64,000 nt of DNA from the NCBI RefSeq assembly GCF_001905735.1, contig NZ_LISW01000003.1, positions 372,341 to 436,340 on the forward strand, read 5' to 3'. The notes beneath the pieces were generated by a model that ran no database searches, was not told the origin of the DNA, and worked only from the letters and a program-made list of their open reading frames with translations. The DNA is from Streptomyces sp. CB01249 (lineage in GTDB: Bacteria > Actinomycetota > Actinomycetes > Streptomycetales > Streptomycetaceae). Position numbers and translations under genes: made by a program. Of the stretch, positions 43,200 to 50,876 are shown piece by piece. Position 1 is the first letter of the stretch; the number at the start of each line of letters is the position of its first letter.

Positions 43200-46073
43200 C
43201 TAGGCGGGAACGATGTTCACCAGCTTCGGCGCGCGGACGATCACCTTGCGGATGCCCGCGCCGCCCAGCGCGGCGACGACGGCCGGGTCGGCCAGGGCCA
43301 GGGCCTCCAGCTCCTCGTCCGTGATCGACGGGGAGATCTCCAGACGCGCCTTGACCTTGCCCTTCACCTGCACGACGCAGGTCACGGTCTCGTCCACGAC
43401 GTACGCCGGGTCGGCCACCGGGAAGTCCTGGTGCACGACCGACTCCGTGTGGCCCAGCCGGTGCCACAGCTCCTCGGCGATGTGCGGGGCCAGCGGCGCC
43501 ACCAGCAGTACCAGGGCCTCGGCGACCGGGCGGGGCAGCGGGCCGCCCGCCTTGGTCAGGTGGTTGTTCAGCTCGGTGACCTTGGCGATCGCCGTGTTGA
43601 AGCGCATGCCCGCCATGTCGCCGCCGACGCCGTCGATGGCCTTGTGCAGCGCGCGCAGCGTGTCCTCGCCGGGCTCGGAGTCGACCACGGTGACCTCGCC
43701 GGTCTCCTCGTCGACGATGTTGCGCCACAGCCGCTGCAGCAGCCGGTACTGGCCGACGACCGCACGCGTGTCCCAGGGACGCGACACGTCCAGGGGGCCC
43801 ATGGCCATCTCGTACAGGCGCAGTGTGTCCGCGCCGAACTCGGCGCAGACGTCGTCGGGCGTGACGGCGTTCTTCAGGGACTTGCCCATCTTGCCCAGGA
43901 CGCGGGAGACCTTCTCGCCCTGGTGGTAGAACGCCCCGTCGCGCTCCTCGACCTCGGCCGCCGGGACCGCGATGCCGCGGCTGTCCCGGTAGACGAACGC
44001 CTGGATCATGCCCTGGTTGTACAGCTTGTGGAACGGCTCGGCGGAGGAGACGTGGCCCAGGTCGTGCAGCACCTTGGACCAGAAGCGCGCGTACAGCAGG
44101 TGCAGCACGGCGTGCTCGGCACCGCCCACGTACAGGTCGACGCCGCCGGTCGGCTGCCCCTCGCGCGGGCCCATCCAGTACTCCTCGATGGCCGGGTCGA
44201 CCAGCTTCTCGGAGTTGTTCGGGTCCAGGTAGCGCAGCTCGTACCAGCAGGAACCGGCCCAGTTGGGCATGGTGTTGGTCTCGCGGCGGTACTTCCGCGG
44301 GCCGGACCCGTCGCCCAGGTCCAGCGTGACGTTGACCCACTCGGCGTTGCGCGACAGCGGGGTCTCGGGCTGGGTGTCGGCGTCGTCCGGGTCGAAGGTG
44401 CGCGGCGAGTAGTCGTCCACCTCGGGCAGTTCCAGCGGCAGCATCGACTCGGGCAGCGGGTGGGCGATGCCCTCCTCGTCGTACACGATCGGGAAGGGCT
44501 CGCCCCAGTAGCGCTGGCGGCTGAACAGCCAGTCGCGCAGCCGGAAGTTGACGGTGCCCTCGCCGACGCCGTGCTCCTTCATCCACTCGGTGATGCGGGC
44601 CTTGGCGTCGGCGACGCCCAGACCGTTCAGCGAGATCTCGTCGTTGGCGGAGTTGACCAGCTTCGCGTCGTACGAGGCGAAGGCGTCCTCCCACGTCGAG
44701 GCGTCGGTGCCGCGGTCGTCGGACGGCTCGACCACGCAGCGCATCGGCAGCTCGAAGGCGCGCGCGAACGCGAAGTCGCGCGCGTCGTGCGCCGGTACGG
44801 CCATGATCGCGCCGGTGCCATAGCCCGTCAGGACGTAGTCGGCGATGAAGACCGGGATCTGCTCGCCGCTGACGGGGTTGGTGGCGTACGCGCCGGTGAA
44901 GACACCGGTCTTGTCCTTGGCCTCGGCCTGGCGCTCGACGTCCGACTTGGCGGCGGCCTGCTTGCGGTACGCGGTGACCGCCTCGGCCGGGGAGGCGTGG
45001 CCGCCCGTCCAGACCGGGTGGGTGCCCTCCGGCCAGGCGGCGGGGATGATCCGCTCGACCAGCTCGTGCTCCGGCGCCAGCACCATGTAGGTGGCGCCGA
45101 ACAGGGTGTCCTGGCGGGTGGTGAAGACGGTGACGCTGCCCGCGCCGTCGACCGGGAAGTCGACCCGCGCGCCCTCGGAGCGGCCGATCCAGTTGCGCTG
45201 CTGCAGCTTGATCGCCTCGGGCCAGTCCAGCCCGTCCAGGTCGTTCAGCAGCCGGTCCGCGTAGGCGGTGATGCGCATGTTCCACTGGCGCAGCTTCGCC
45301 TTGAAGACCGGGAAGTTCCCGCGCTCGGAGCGGCCGTCGGCGGTGACCTCCTCGTTCGCCAGGACGGTGCCCAGGCCGGGCGACCAGTTGACCGGCGCGT
45401 CGGACGCGTAGGCCAGCCGGTACTCGCCCAGGACGTCGGCACGTTCGGCGGCGCTCAGCGCGGACCAGTCACGGCCGTCGGGGGTGGCGCGCTCGCCGCT
45501 CTCGAACTGGGCGACCAGCTCGGCGATCGGCCGGGCGCGGTCCGCCTCGGTGTCGTACCAGGAGTTGAAGATCTGCAGGAAGATCCACTGGGTCCACTTG
45601 TAGTACTCGGACTCGATCGTGGCGAACGAGCGGCGCTTGTCGTGGCCCAGGCCCAGCCGGCGCAGCTGCGCCGTCATGTTCTCGATGTTGGCCTCGGTGG
45701 AGACCCGCGGGTGCGTGCCGGTCTGCACGGCGTACTGCTCGGCGGGCAGGCCGAAGGCGTCGAAGCCCAGGGTGTGCAGGACGTTGTGCCCGGTCATCCG
45801 CTGGTGGCGGGCGAAGACGTCGGTGGCGATGTAGCCCAGCGGGTGGCCGACGTGCAGCCCGGCGCCCGAGGGGTACGGGAACATGTCCATGATGAACTTC
45901 TTGGGCCTGGCGGCCAGCTCCGGGTCGCCCGCCAGGTCGCCGGTCGGGTTGGGCGCCTCGTACGTGCCCTCGGCGTCCCAGAAGTCCTGCCAGCGTGCCT
46001 CGATGTCGGCGGCCATCGCTGCCGTGTAGCGGTGCGGCGCAGCGGCGTCCGCTGCGGTATTCGTCTCGCTCAT
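43200..46073 (-). CDS. leuS: Leucyl-tRNA synthetase
   Basis: A 957-residue class I synthetase that charges tRNA-Leu. Seen: the HIGH-equivalent in YPSGAGLHVGHPLGY (near residue 65), the editing domain insertion (TYMVLAPEHELVE, and AVPAHDARDF with the conserved editing aspartate), the GKMGKSLKNAV KMSKS loop and the LeuRS C-terminal domain. ATG 46073 (MSETNTAADAAAP) has GAGGATC directly upstream. The leader before it encodes a leucine-rich peptide followed by a large hairpin and an intrinsic terminator, so readthrough probably rises when leucyl-tRNA is scarce. Confidence 0.97.
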   Translation of the reverse strand: MSETNTAADAAAPHRYTAAMAADIEARWQDFWDAEGTYEAPNPTGDLAGDPELAARPKKFIMDMFPYPSGAGLHVGHPLGYIATDVFARHQRMTGHNVLHTLGFDAFGLPAEQYAVQTGTHPRVSTEANIENMTAQLRRLGLGHDKRRSFATIESEYYKWTQWIFLQIFNSWYDTEADRARPIAELVAQFESGERATPDGRDWSALSAAERADVLGEYRLAYASDAPVNWSPGLGTVLANEEVTADGRSERGNFPVFKAKLRQWNMRITAYADRLLNDLDGLDWPEAIKLQQRNWIGRSEGARVDFPVDGAGSVTVFTTRQDTLFGATYMVLAPEHELVERIIPAAWPEGTHPVWTGGHASPAEAVTAYRKQAAAKSDVERQAEAKDKTGVFTGAYATNPVSGEQIPVFIADYVLTGYGTGAIMAVPAHDARDFAFARAFELPMRCVVEPSDDRGTDASTWEDAFASYDAKLVNSANDEISLNGLGVADAKARITEWMKEHGVGEGTVNFRLRDWLFSRQRYWGEPFPIVYDEEGIAHPLPESMLPLELPEVDDYSPRTFDPDDADTQPETPLSRNAEWVNVTLDLGDGSGPRKYRRETNTMPNWAGSCWYELRYLDPNNSEKLVDPAIEEYWMGPREGQPTGGVDLYVGGAEHAVLHLLYARFWSKVLHDLGHVSSAEPFHKLYNQGMIQAFVYRDSRGIAVPAAEVEERDGAFYHQGEKVSRVLGKMGKSLKNAVTPDDVCAEFGADTLRLYEMAMGPLDVSRPWDTRAVVGQYRLLQRLWRNIVDEETGEVTVVDSEPGEDTLRALHKAIDGVGGDMAGMRFNTAIAKVTELNNHLTKAGGPLPRPVAEALVLLVAPLAPHIAEELWHRLGHTESVVHQDFPVADPAYVVDETVTCVVQVKGKVKARLEISPSITDEELEALALADPAVVAALGGAGIRKVIVRAPKLVNIVPA

Positions 46074-46141
46074 GATCCTCAAAGCTCCATCGATCGTCAT
46101 CTGCCGGCATCCACGTCTACGGACACACGTCCTTGGAAACG

Positions 46142-46167
46142 AAAAATCCCCTCGCACAGGAGGGGAC
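46142..46167 (-). terminator. Intrinsic terminator in the leuS leader
   Basis: Minus-strand CCCCTC-loop-GAGGGG (46148-46165; 7-8 pairs counting flanking A-T and G-U) followed by ATTTTT (46147-46142). A T-run of this length is unusual in this genome and marks a true factor-independent terminator placed 69 nt upstream of the leuS start, that is, inside its leader. Confidence 0.85.
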
Positions 46168-46220
46168 GCCGCGCTGATGCCGACCAGGCGTTCTCACCGG
46201 TCGGGACTGATCAGCGCGGC
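46168..46220 (-). promoter_or_regulatory. Long hairpin overlapping the leuS leader-peptide stop
   Basis: GCCGCGCTGAT (46220-46210 read on the minus strand) pairs with ATCAGCGCGGC (46178-46168) over 11 bp, with inner CCGACC/GGTCGG. The 5' arm overlaps the last codons and TGA of the leader ORF, so a ribosome finishing the leader would prevent this fold while one stalled on the leucine codons would not. It adjoins the terminator directly. Confidence 0.8.
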
Positions 46221-46249
46221 TCGCTAAGCAGAAGGGCTACGGCACGCAT
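46211..46249 (-). CDS. leuS leader peptide MRAVALLLSEPR
   Basis: A 12-codon ORF, ATG at 46249-46247, TGA at 46213-46211: MRAVALLLSEPR with three consecutive leucine codons (CTT CTG CTT, 46234-46226). It begins 6 nt after a TACCCT -10 box, so translation is probably leaderless. The LLLS core matches the leuA leader (LLLLS). Function in attenuation is inferred from position, codon content and the hairpin-terminator pair that follows. Confidence 0.8.
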   Translation of the reverse strand: MRAVALLLSEPR

Positions 46250-46255
46250 GGCGTC

Positions 46256-46285
46256 AGGGTACCGCACCGAGCCGGTCCCCCTCAG
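46256..46285 (-). promoter_or_regulatory. Promoter of the leuS leader transcript
   Basis: -10 TACCCT (46256-46261) and -35 CTGAGG (46280-46285), 18-bp spacer; the expected start point coincides with the A of the leader ATG at 46249. Confidence 0.65.
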
Positions 46286-46321
46286 GGCGATAGTCCGTTG
46301 ACCGGCCTCCGCACGCAGAAC

Positions 46322-46350
46322 GGCGGGCCATCCGCTTGGGATGGCCCGCC
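46322..46350 (-). terminator. Terminator downstream of tRNA-Ala copy 1
   Basis: GGCGGGCCAT (46322-46331) pairs with ATGGCCCGCC (46341-46350), a perfect 10-bp stem with a 9-nt loop, 15 nt past the tRNA 3' end. Confidence 0.85.
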
Positions 46351-46365
46351 GTTCCTTCTTCACTG

Positions 46366-46438
<73 letters not shown>

Positions 46439-46474
46439 TCGTTGCGCCGCCCGGTCTCCCTGGCGACATCGAGA

Positions 46475-46504
46475 ACAGTACCGGTCACCCGGGCCGTCCA
46501 CCAA
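46475..46504 (-). promoter_or_regulatory. Probable promoter of tRNA-Ala copy 1
   Basis: -35 TTGGTG (46499-46504) and -10 TACTGT (46475-46480), 18-bp spacer, about 36 nt upstream of the tRNA 5' end. Confidence 0.55.
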
Positions 46505-46552
46505 ATCGATTCCGGTCCGCCCGGTCTTCCCCCGCCGGAGAGGGGGAAGCGG

Positions 46553-46786
46553 TCAGGCCGTGGCGAAGGAGTAGAAGCGTTTGAGGGTGCAGTGCTCCTC
46601 GAGGAGCCGGCCGTAGATCGGCTCCCCCTCGAGCTCCCGGTAGGTCTCGATGGGGTCGCCTTTTATGATCAGCGCGCGTGCGCATTCCTCGCACCAGTAC
46701 TGATAGTCCGCGTTGACCGGGTCCATGTCCCTGACGATGGGCGTACCGCTGCCGCACCAGTCGCACTTCCGCCTGTGAGCACCCAT
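46553..46786 (-). CDS. Small zinc-ribbon-like conserved protein
   Basis: A 77-residue protein with paired cysteines (KCDWCGSGTP near residue 8 and WCEECARA near residue 33), the layout of a small zinc ribbon. The remainder is helical (GDPIETYRELEGEPIYGRLLEEH). No family was named. It lies on the minus strand between tRNA-Ala copy 1 and the MFS gene. Confidence 0.7.
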   Translation of the reverse strand: MGAHRRKCDWCGSGTPIVRDMDPVNADYQYWCEECARALIIKGDPIETYRELEGEPIYGRLLEEHCTLKRFYSFATA

Positions 46787-46919
46787 GGATCAGCTCCGGC
46801 CCCGGCGGAAGAATGGCGACTGCGGGACCTCGTGGCGGCTCCCAGGCATCGCGCACACCCTCCCGTTCGGTCCGTCGCCCCCTCCGGCGGTCCGATTCTG
46901 CCATGACCCCGCAAGGGGG

Positions 46920-48398
46920 TCAGCCGACCGCCGTTCCCGCCCGCCGCCGCCGTCGTACGAGCCCCACCACGGCCCCCGCGCACGCCACCGCGGCCAGGGC
47001 CAGCTCGCAGACCCACAGTGCGTGCCCCGACCCCTGCGGCCCCGGTGTGCCGAGGCGGTTGAGGTAGAGGGTGCCGACGGCGGCGACGCCGATGACCTGC
47101 CCGAGCTGGGTCACGGTCACCAGCACACCGCTGGCGTCGGCGGCGTCCTGGGGCCGTACGTCCGCCAGGGCGCCCGCGAGGTTGGGGCTGAACGCGAGAG
47201 CCATACCCGCGCCGATCAGCACGAAACCCGTGTACAGCGCGACGCTCCCGCCGTCCCCGTCCCGCAGCACGAGACCGGTCACCGTCACGCCCGCGGCCAG
47301 CACCGCGAACCCGCCGGGCACCAGGTACCGATGGAGCCGCGCCGGCCACCGCCGCCAGGTCAGCCCGGCCGCGCCGAAGGCCACCGCGGTCGGCGCGCAC
47401 ATCAGCCCCGCGTGCAGCGCCGAGTACCCGAGGCCGCCCTGGAGGTGCAGCGTCAGCGTGAAGAGGAAGCCCGCGTTGGCCGCCATCACCAGCATGATCC
47501 GCACCGCCGCCACGGCGATTCCGGGCAACCGGAGCACACGGGGCGCGATCAGGGGCGCACCCCCGCGCGCGGCGAGCCGTGTCTCGTACGCCACGAAGCC
47601 GGCGAGGGCCGCCACGCAGGCGAGCAGGCAGGCCCACGTCCAGTCCGGCCAGCCCAGCTCCTGGCCGAGCACCAGCGGCACGGTCAGCAGCGTGACGGCC
47701 ACCGCGAGGAGGACCAGGCCCACCGGGTCGAAGCCGCGCGCCCGCGCCTCCCGCCGGGCCTCCCCGGTGCGCGGTTCGCCCGGCAGCACCCTCGCGCCGA
47801 GCACCAGCAGGACGAGCCCGATCGGCACGTTGACCAGGAAGACCGGGCGCCAGCCCGCCCCGAACAGGTCGACGCTCACCAGCACCCCGCCCACGACCTG
47901 GCCCGCCGCGGCCCCCGTGGCCAGCACGGCGCTGTAGGCACCGATCGCGCGCACCCGCGCCGCCCCGGTGAAGTGCTGCTGGATCAGGCTGAGCACCTGC
48001 GGGATCATCACCGCCGCCCCCGCCCCCTGGACCACCCGGAAGGCGATCAGTTGGCCCGAGTCCGCGGCCAGTCCGCAGGCGAGCGAGGCGGCCGTGAAGA
48101 CGGCGAGTCCGGCCAGATGTGCGCGGCCCTGGCCGAACACGCCGCCGAGCCGGGCACCGGCGACGAGGAGGACGGCGTACGAGATGGTGTATCCGGCCAC
48201 CACCAGCTGCAACTGGGCTCCGGAAGCGCCGAGTTCGGTACGGATCGTCGGGGCGGCGACGTTCACGATGAAGATGTCGAGCATCGCCATGAACTGGGCC
48301 GTGAGCACCACGGCGAGCAGCCGGGCAGGGGGCTTGTCAGCGGTGGGGGTTTTACTGGTGACGGAGCGTGAGGCCGTCGTTTCGGATGTCGCGGTCAT
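46920..48398 (-). CDS. MFS drug-efflux transporter (DHA2/EmrB-QacA type)
   Basis: A 492-residue, 14-helix proton antiporter. Seen: LTAQFMAMLDIFIVNVAAPTI (first helix with the DHA2 LDxxIVNVAxP motif), RVVQGAGAAVMIP (motif C-like) and ARLGGVFGQGRAHLAG (motif A). The substrate is not known, but the family exports drugs and toxic metabolites. ATG 48398 is chosen; earlier codons are non-homologous. It is divergent from an XRE regulator across 102 bp, a pairing that suggests the regulator controls it. Both sit between identical tRNA-Ala genes. Confidence 0.9.
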   Translation of the reverse strand: MTATSETTASRSVTSKTPTADKPPARLLAVVLTAQFMAMLDIFIVNVAAPTIRTELGASGAQLQLVVAGYTISYAVLLVAGARLGGVFGQGRAHLAGLAVFTAASLACGLAADSGQLIAFRVVQGAGAAVMIPQVLSLIQQHFTGAARVRAIGAYSAVLATGAAAGQVVGGVLVSVDLFGAGWRPVFLVNVPIGLVLLVLGARVLPGEPRTGEARREARARGFDPVGLVLLAVAVTLLTVPLVLGQELGWPDWTWACLLACVAALAGFVAYETRLAARGGAPLIAPRVLRLPGIAVAAVRIMLVMAANAGFLFTLTLHLQGGLGYSALHAGLMCAPTAVAFGAAGLTWRRWPARLHRYLVPGGFAVLAAGVTVTGLVLRDGDGGSVALYTGFVLIGAGMALAFSPNLAGALADVRPQDAADASGVLVTVTQLGQVIGVAAVGTLYLNRLGTPGPQGSGHALWVCELALAAVACAGAVVGLVRRRRRAGTAVG

Positions 48399-48500
48399 GG
48401 GTTCCAGGCTGGTGCCGGACGCATACGGGTAACGAGAGCCCGCTGATGCTGGTACTGGCAGCACCTGGCAACAGCCGGGCGCAGCACCGACGATGGGGGC

Positions 48501-49406
48501 GTGACGGTGACGACACGGCAGACGGCGACGGCACGACAGCAGACGCGGCGGAGCGGAGCGGCGACCGGCAGGCGTCCGGAGCTCGCCGCCTTCCTCCGAG
48601 GCCGCCGGGCCCGGGTGACCCCGGCCGACGTGGGCATGGCCCCCGGCTTACGGCGGCGCACCCCCGGTCTGCGGCGCGAGGAGGTCGCCCAGCTCTCCGG
48701 CGTCGGTGTGACCTGGTACACCTGGCTGGAACAGGGCCGCCCGATCAACGCCTCCCCGCAGGTCCTGGACGCGGTGGCGAGGACGCTGCGGCTGGACCCA
48801 CCAGAGCGCGAGCACCTGTACGAGCTGGCGGGCGTCGCCTTCCTGCCGGGGCGGGAGTCCGACGCCTTGGAGGTCGGCGAGGAGATCCAGGGCATCATCG
48901 ACGCGCTCGACCCGCTCCCCGCCGTCGTCTACAACGCGCGCTACGACGTGCTGGCGACCAATCCGGGCTACCAGGACCTCTTCGGCATCCCGGCCATGCG
49001 GGGCACCAACGTCCGCAACGCGCTGTGGTCGCTGTTCACGGCCTCCGAGAAGGACTGTCCGGTCGTGCACCGCGACCAGGAGCTGCCCCTGATGGCGGCG
49101 ACCCTGCGCAGCGGCTACGGGCGCCATGTGGGCGAGCCCGCGTGGGAGTCGTTCATCGCCGCGCTGTCGGAGGCCAGCCCCTACTTCGCGCAGCTGTGGC
49201 GCAGCGGGGACGTCGTCCCGCCGGGGCGGCGCGTGAAGACCTTCCGGCACTGGGCGGTCTCCGGTGAGATACGGATGACCTCGGTGTCGCTGACCATCAA
49301 CGGGCTGCCCGAGTGCCGGATCGTCACGTACACCCCGGCCGACGAGGAGAGCAGGGAGCTGCTCGCCGCGCTGCGGAAGCACCGCCGGGGCGACGAGGAC
49401 CGTTGA
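48501..49406 (+). CDS. XRE-family regulator with MmyB-like C-terminal domain
   Basis: A 301-residue regulator. The N-terminal helix-turn-helix (about 25-95; LRREEVAQLSGVGVTWYTWLEQG is the HTH core) is followed by an MmyB-like ligand-binding domain (about 130-290; PAVVYNARYDVLATNPGYQ, DREL and MTSVSLTINGLPECRIVTYTP). Family members often control adjacent efflux or oxidoreductase genes. GTG 48501 is used, with GTG 48507 also possible. Residue 50 is a TTA codon (48648-48650), so expression should require bldA. Confidence 0.88.
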   Translation: MTVTTRQTATARQQTRRSGAATGRRPELAAFLRGRRARVTPADVGMAPGLRRRTPGLRREEVAQLSGVGVTWYTWLEQGRPINASPQVLDAVARTLRLDPPEREHLYELAGVAFLPGRESDALEVGEEIQGIIDALDPLPAVVYNARYDVLATNPGYQDLFGIPAMRGTNVRNALWSLFTASEKDCPVVHRDQELPLMAATLRSGYGRHVGEPAWESFIAALSEASPYFAQLWRSGDVVPPGRRVKTFRHWAVSGEIRMTSVSLTINGLPECRIVTYTPADEESRELLAALRKHRRGDEDR

Positions 49407-49420
49407 CCGCACACGCGGAA

Positions 49421-49450
49421 AATCCCGCCCCCTGGTGGGGACGGGATTTC
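49421..49450. terminator. Bidirectional terminator between XRE gene and tRNA-Ala copy 2
   Basis: AAATCCCGYCCCC-type arms: AAATCCCG (49421-49428) pairs with CGGGATTT (49443-49450), extended by CCCC/GGGG. It separates the convergent XRE gene (stop 49406) and tRNA. Confidence 0.85.
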
Positions 49451-49456
49451 CGATTG

Positions 49457-49529
<73 letters not shown>

Positions 49530-49648
49530 GCTGTCCGCTGTGTTTCCCTGCGCTTCCGCGCTGCGAACAAGAAGAACTTTAGCCTGTGACCAGCCGGAAA
49601 GTGAAATCCGGCCCCTGCCGCCCCGGGGGGCGGCCGGCGACGACCGGA

Positions 49649-50302
49649 TCAGGTGTCGTCGCCGAGCACCGGTTCGGGCAGGGTGCCGGCGTTGTGCTCC
49701 AGGAGCCGCCAGCCGCGGGCGCCCTCGCCGAGCACGGACCAGCAGCAGTTGGTCAGCCCGCCGAGCCCTTCCCAGTGGTGCGCCTCCAGGCCCAGCAGCC
49801 GGCCGATGGTGGTCCGGATGGTGCCGCCGTGGCTGACGACGACCAGCGTGCCGTCGTCGGGCAGCTTTCCGGCGTGCCCGAGGACCACCGGCGCGGCCCG
49901 GTCGGCGACCTCGGTCTCCAGCTCGCCGCCACCGCGCCGCACGGGCTCGCCGCGCTTCCAGGCGGCGTACTGCTCGCCGTACCGCTCCACGATCTCCTCG
50001 TGGGTCAGGCCCTGCCAGGCGCCCGCGTAGGTCTCACGCAGGCCCGCGTCGTGCACCACGTCGAGCCCGGTGATCGCGGCGAGCTCGGCGGCCGTGGCCG
50101 CGGCCCGCCGCAGGTCGGAGGCCACGATCGCGTCCGGCTTCAGCGAGGCGAGCAGCCGGGCGGCCCGGGCGGCCTGCGCCACGCCGGTCTCGGTCAGCTC
50201 GATGTCCGTGGAGCCCTGGAAGCGGCGCTCCAGATTCCATGCCGTCTGGCCGTGGCGCCAGAGGACGATCCTGCGGCCCCTGCCGCTCCTGCTGCCGTTC
50301 AG
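49649..50302 (-). CDS. Histidine phosphatase family protein (CTG start)
   Basis: A 217-residue phosphatase of the phosphoglycerate mutase-like superfamily. Seen: the RHG catalytic motif in LWRHGQTAWN near residue 18, FQGSTDIELTETG, SDLRRAAATA, the YAGAWQGLTHEEI block and VVSHGGTIRTTIG with the second catalytic histidine. The only in-frame ATG, GTG or TTG is a GTG at 50182, beyond the first catalytic histidine, while an in-frame stop lies just before 50302. The start is therefore taken as CTG at 50302-50300, overlapping the rsfS stop (CTGA), in the position where neighbours use GTGA. The substrate is unknown; its position behind nadD-rsfS is conserved in streptomycetes as I recall. Confidence 0.85.
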   Translation of the reverse strand: MNGSRSGRGRRIVLWRHGQTAWNLERRFQGSTDIELTETGVAQAARAARLLASLKPDAIVASDLRRAAATAAELAAITGLDVVHDAGLRETYAGAWQGLTHEEIVERYGEQYAAWKRGEPVRRGGGELETEVADRAAPVVLGHAGKLPDDGTLVVVSHGGTIRTTIGRLLGLEAHHWEGLGGLTNCCWSVLGEGARGWRLLEHNAGTLPEPVLGDDT

Positions 50303-50730
50303 CTCTGCTCACCTTCCGTACCGCCGTTGAGCTGCGCGTGCTCGGCGGCCTTGCCGCGGGTCTTCACCGCGTCCTCGGGCAGGTCGAGCTCGGGGCAGTC
50401 CTTCCACAGGCGCTCCAGCGCGTAGAAGACGCGCTCCTCGCTGTGCTGGACGTGGATGACGATGTCGACGTAGTCGAGGAGGATCCACCGGGCGTCGCGG
50501 TCGCCCTCGCGGCGGACCGGCTTGGCGCCGAGCTCCTTCTGGAGCCGCTCCTCGATCTCGTCGACGATCGACTTGACCTGGCGGTCGTTGGGGGCCGAGG
50601 CCAGCAGGAAGGCGTCGGTGATCGACAGCACGTCGCTGACGTCGTAGGCGATGATGTCGTGCGCGAGCCGGTCGGCGGCCGCCTGAGCGGCGGCGTTGAT
50701 GAGCTCGATGGAGCGGTCAGTGGCGGTCAC
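50299..50730 (-). CDS. rsfS: Ribosome silencing factor RsfS
   Basis: A 143-residue protein that binds L14 of the 50S subunit and blocks subunit joining when nutrients are short. Seen: IIAYDVSDVLSITDAFLLASA, VKSIVDEIEERLQKELG, ARWILLDYVDIVIHVQ and the ERVFYALERLWKDCP signature. GTG 50730. It lies in the nadD, LytR-like, rsfS, phosphatase string; nadD-rsfS linkage is widespread in bacteria. Confidence 0.94.
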   Translation of the reverse strand: MTATDRSIELINAAAQAAADRLAHDIIAYDVSDVLSITDAFLLASAPNDRQVKSIVDEIEERLQKELGAKPVRREGDRDARWILLDYVDIVIHVQHSEERVFYALERLWKDCPELDLPEDAVKTRGKAAEHAQLNGGTEGEQS

Positions 50731-50876
50731 AAGCAGGCTTTCGTCGTCGGTCGGATAGACCTCTAGGGTCTCACGGGGAACCGCCCGCCCACGCAGCCAT
50801 ATTCCGCGGCCCGCCCGCGGGCCGCCCGGGGAGGCCCGGGCCGCTCGGCTCCGGACCTCCCGCGACCGCTCCGCGG

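Noticed and set aside
46074..46250. T-box riboswitch upstream of leuS
   Set aside because: The AGGGUGGNACCGCG T-box core is absent; a leucine-rich leader ORF explains the hairpin and terminator better.
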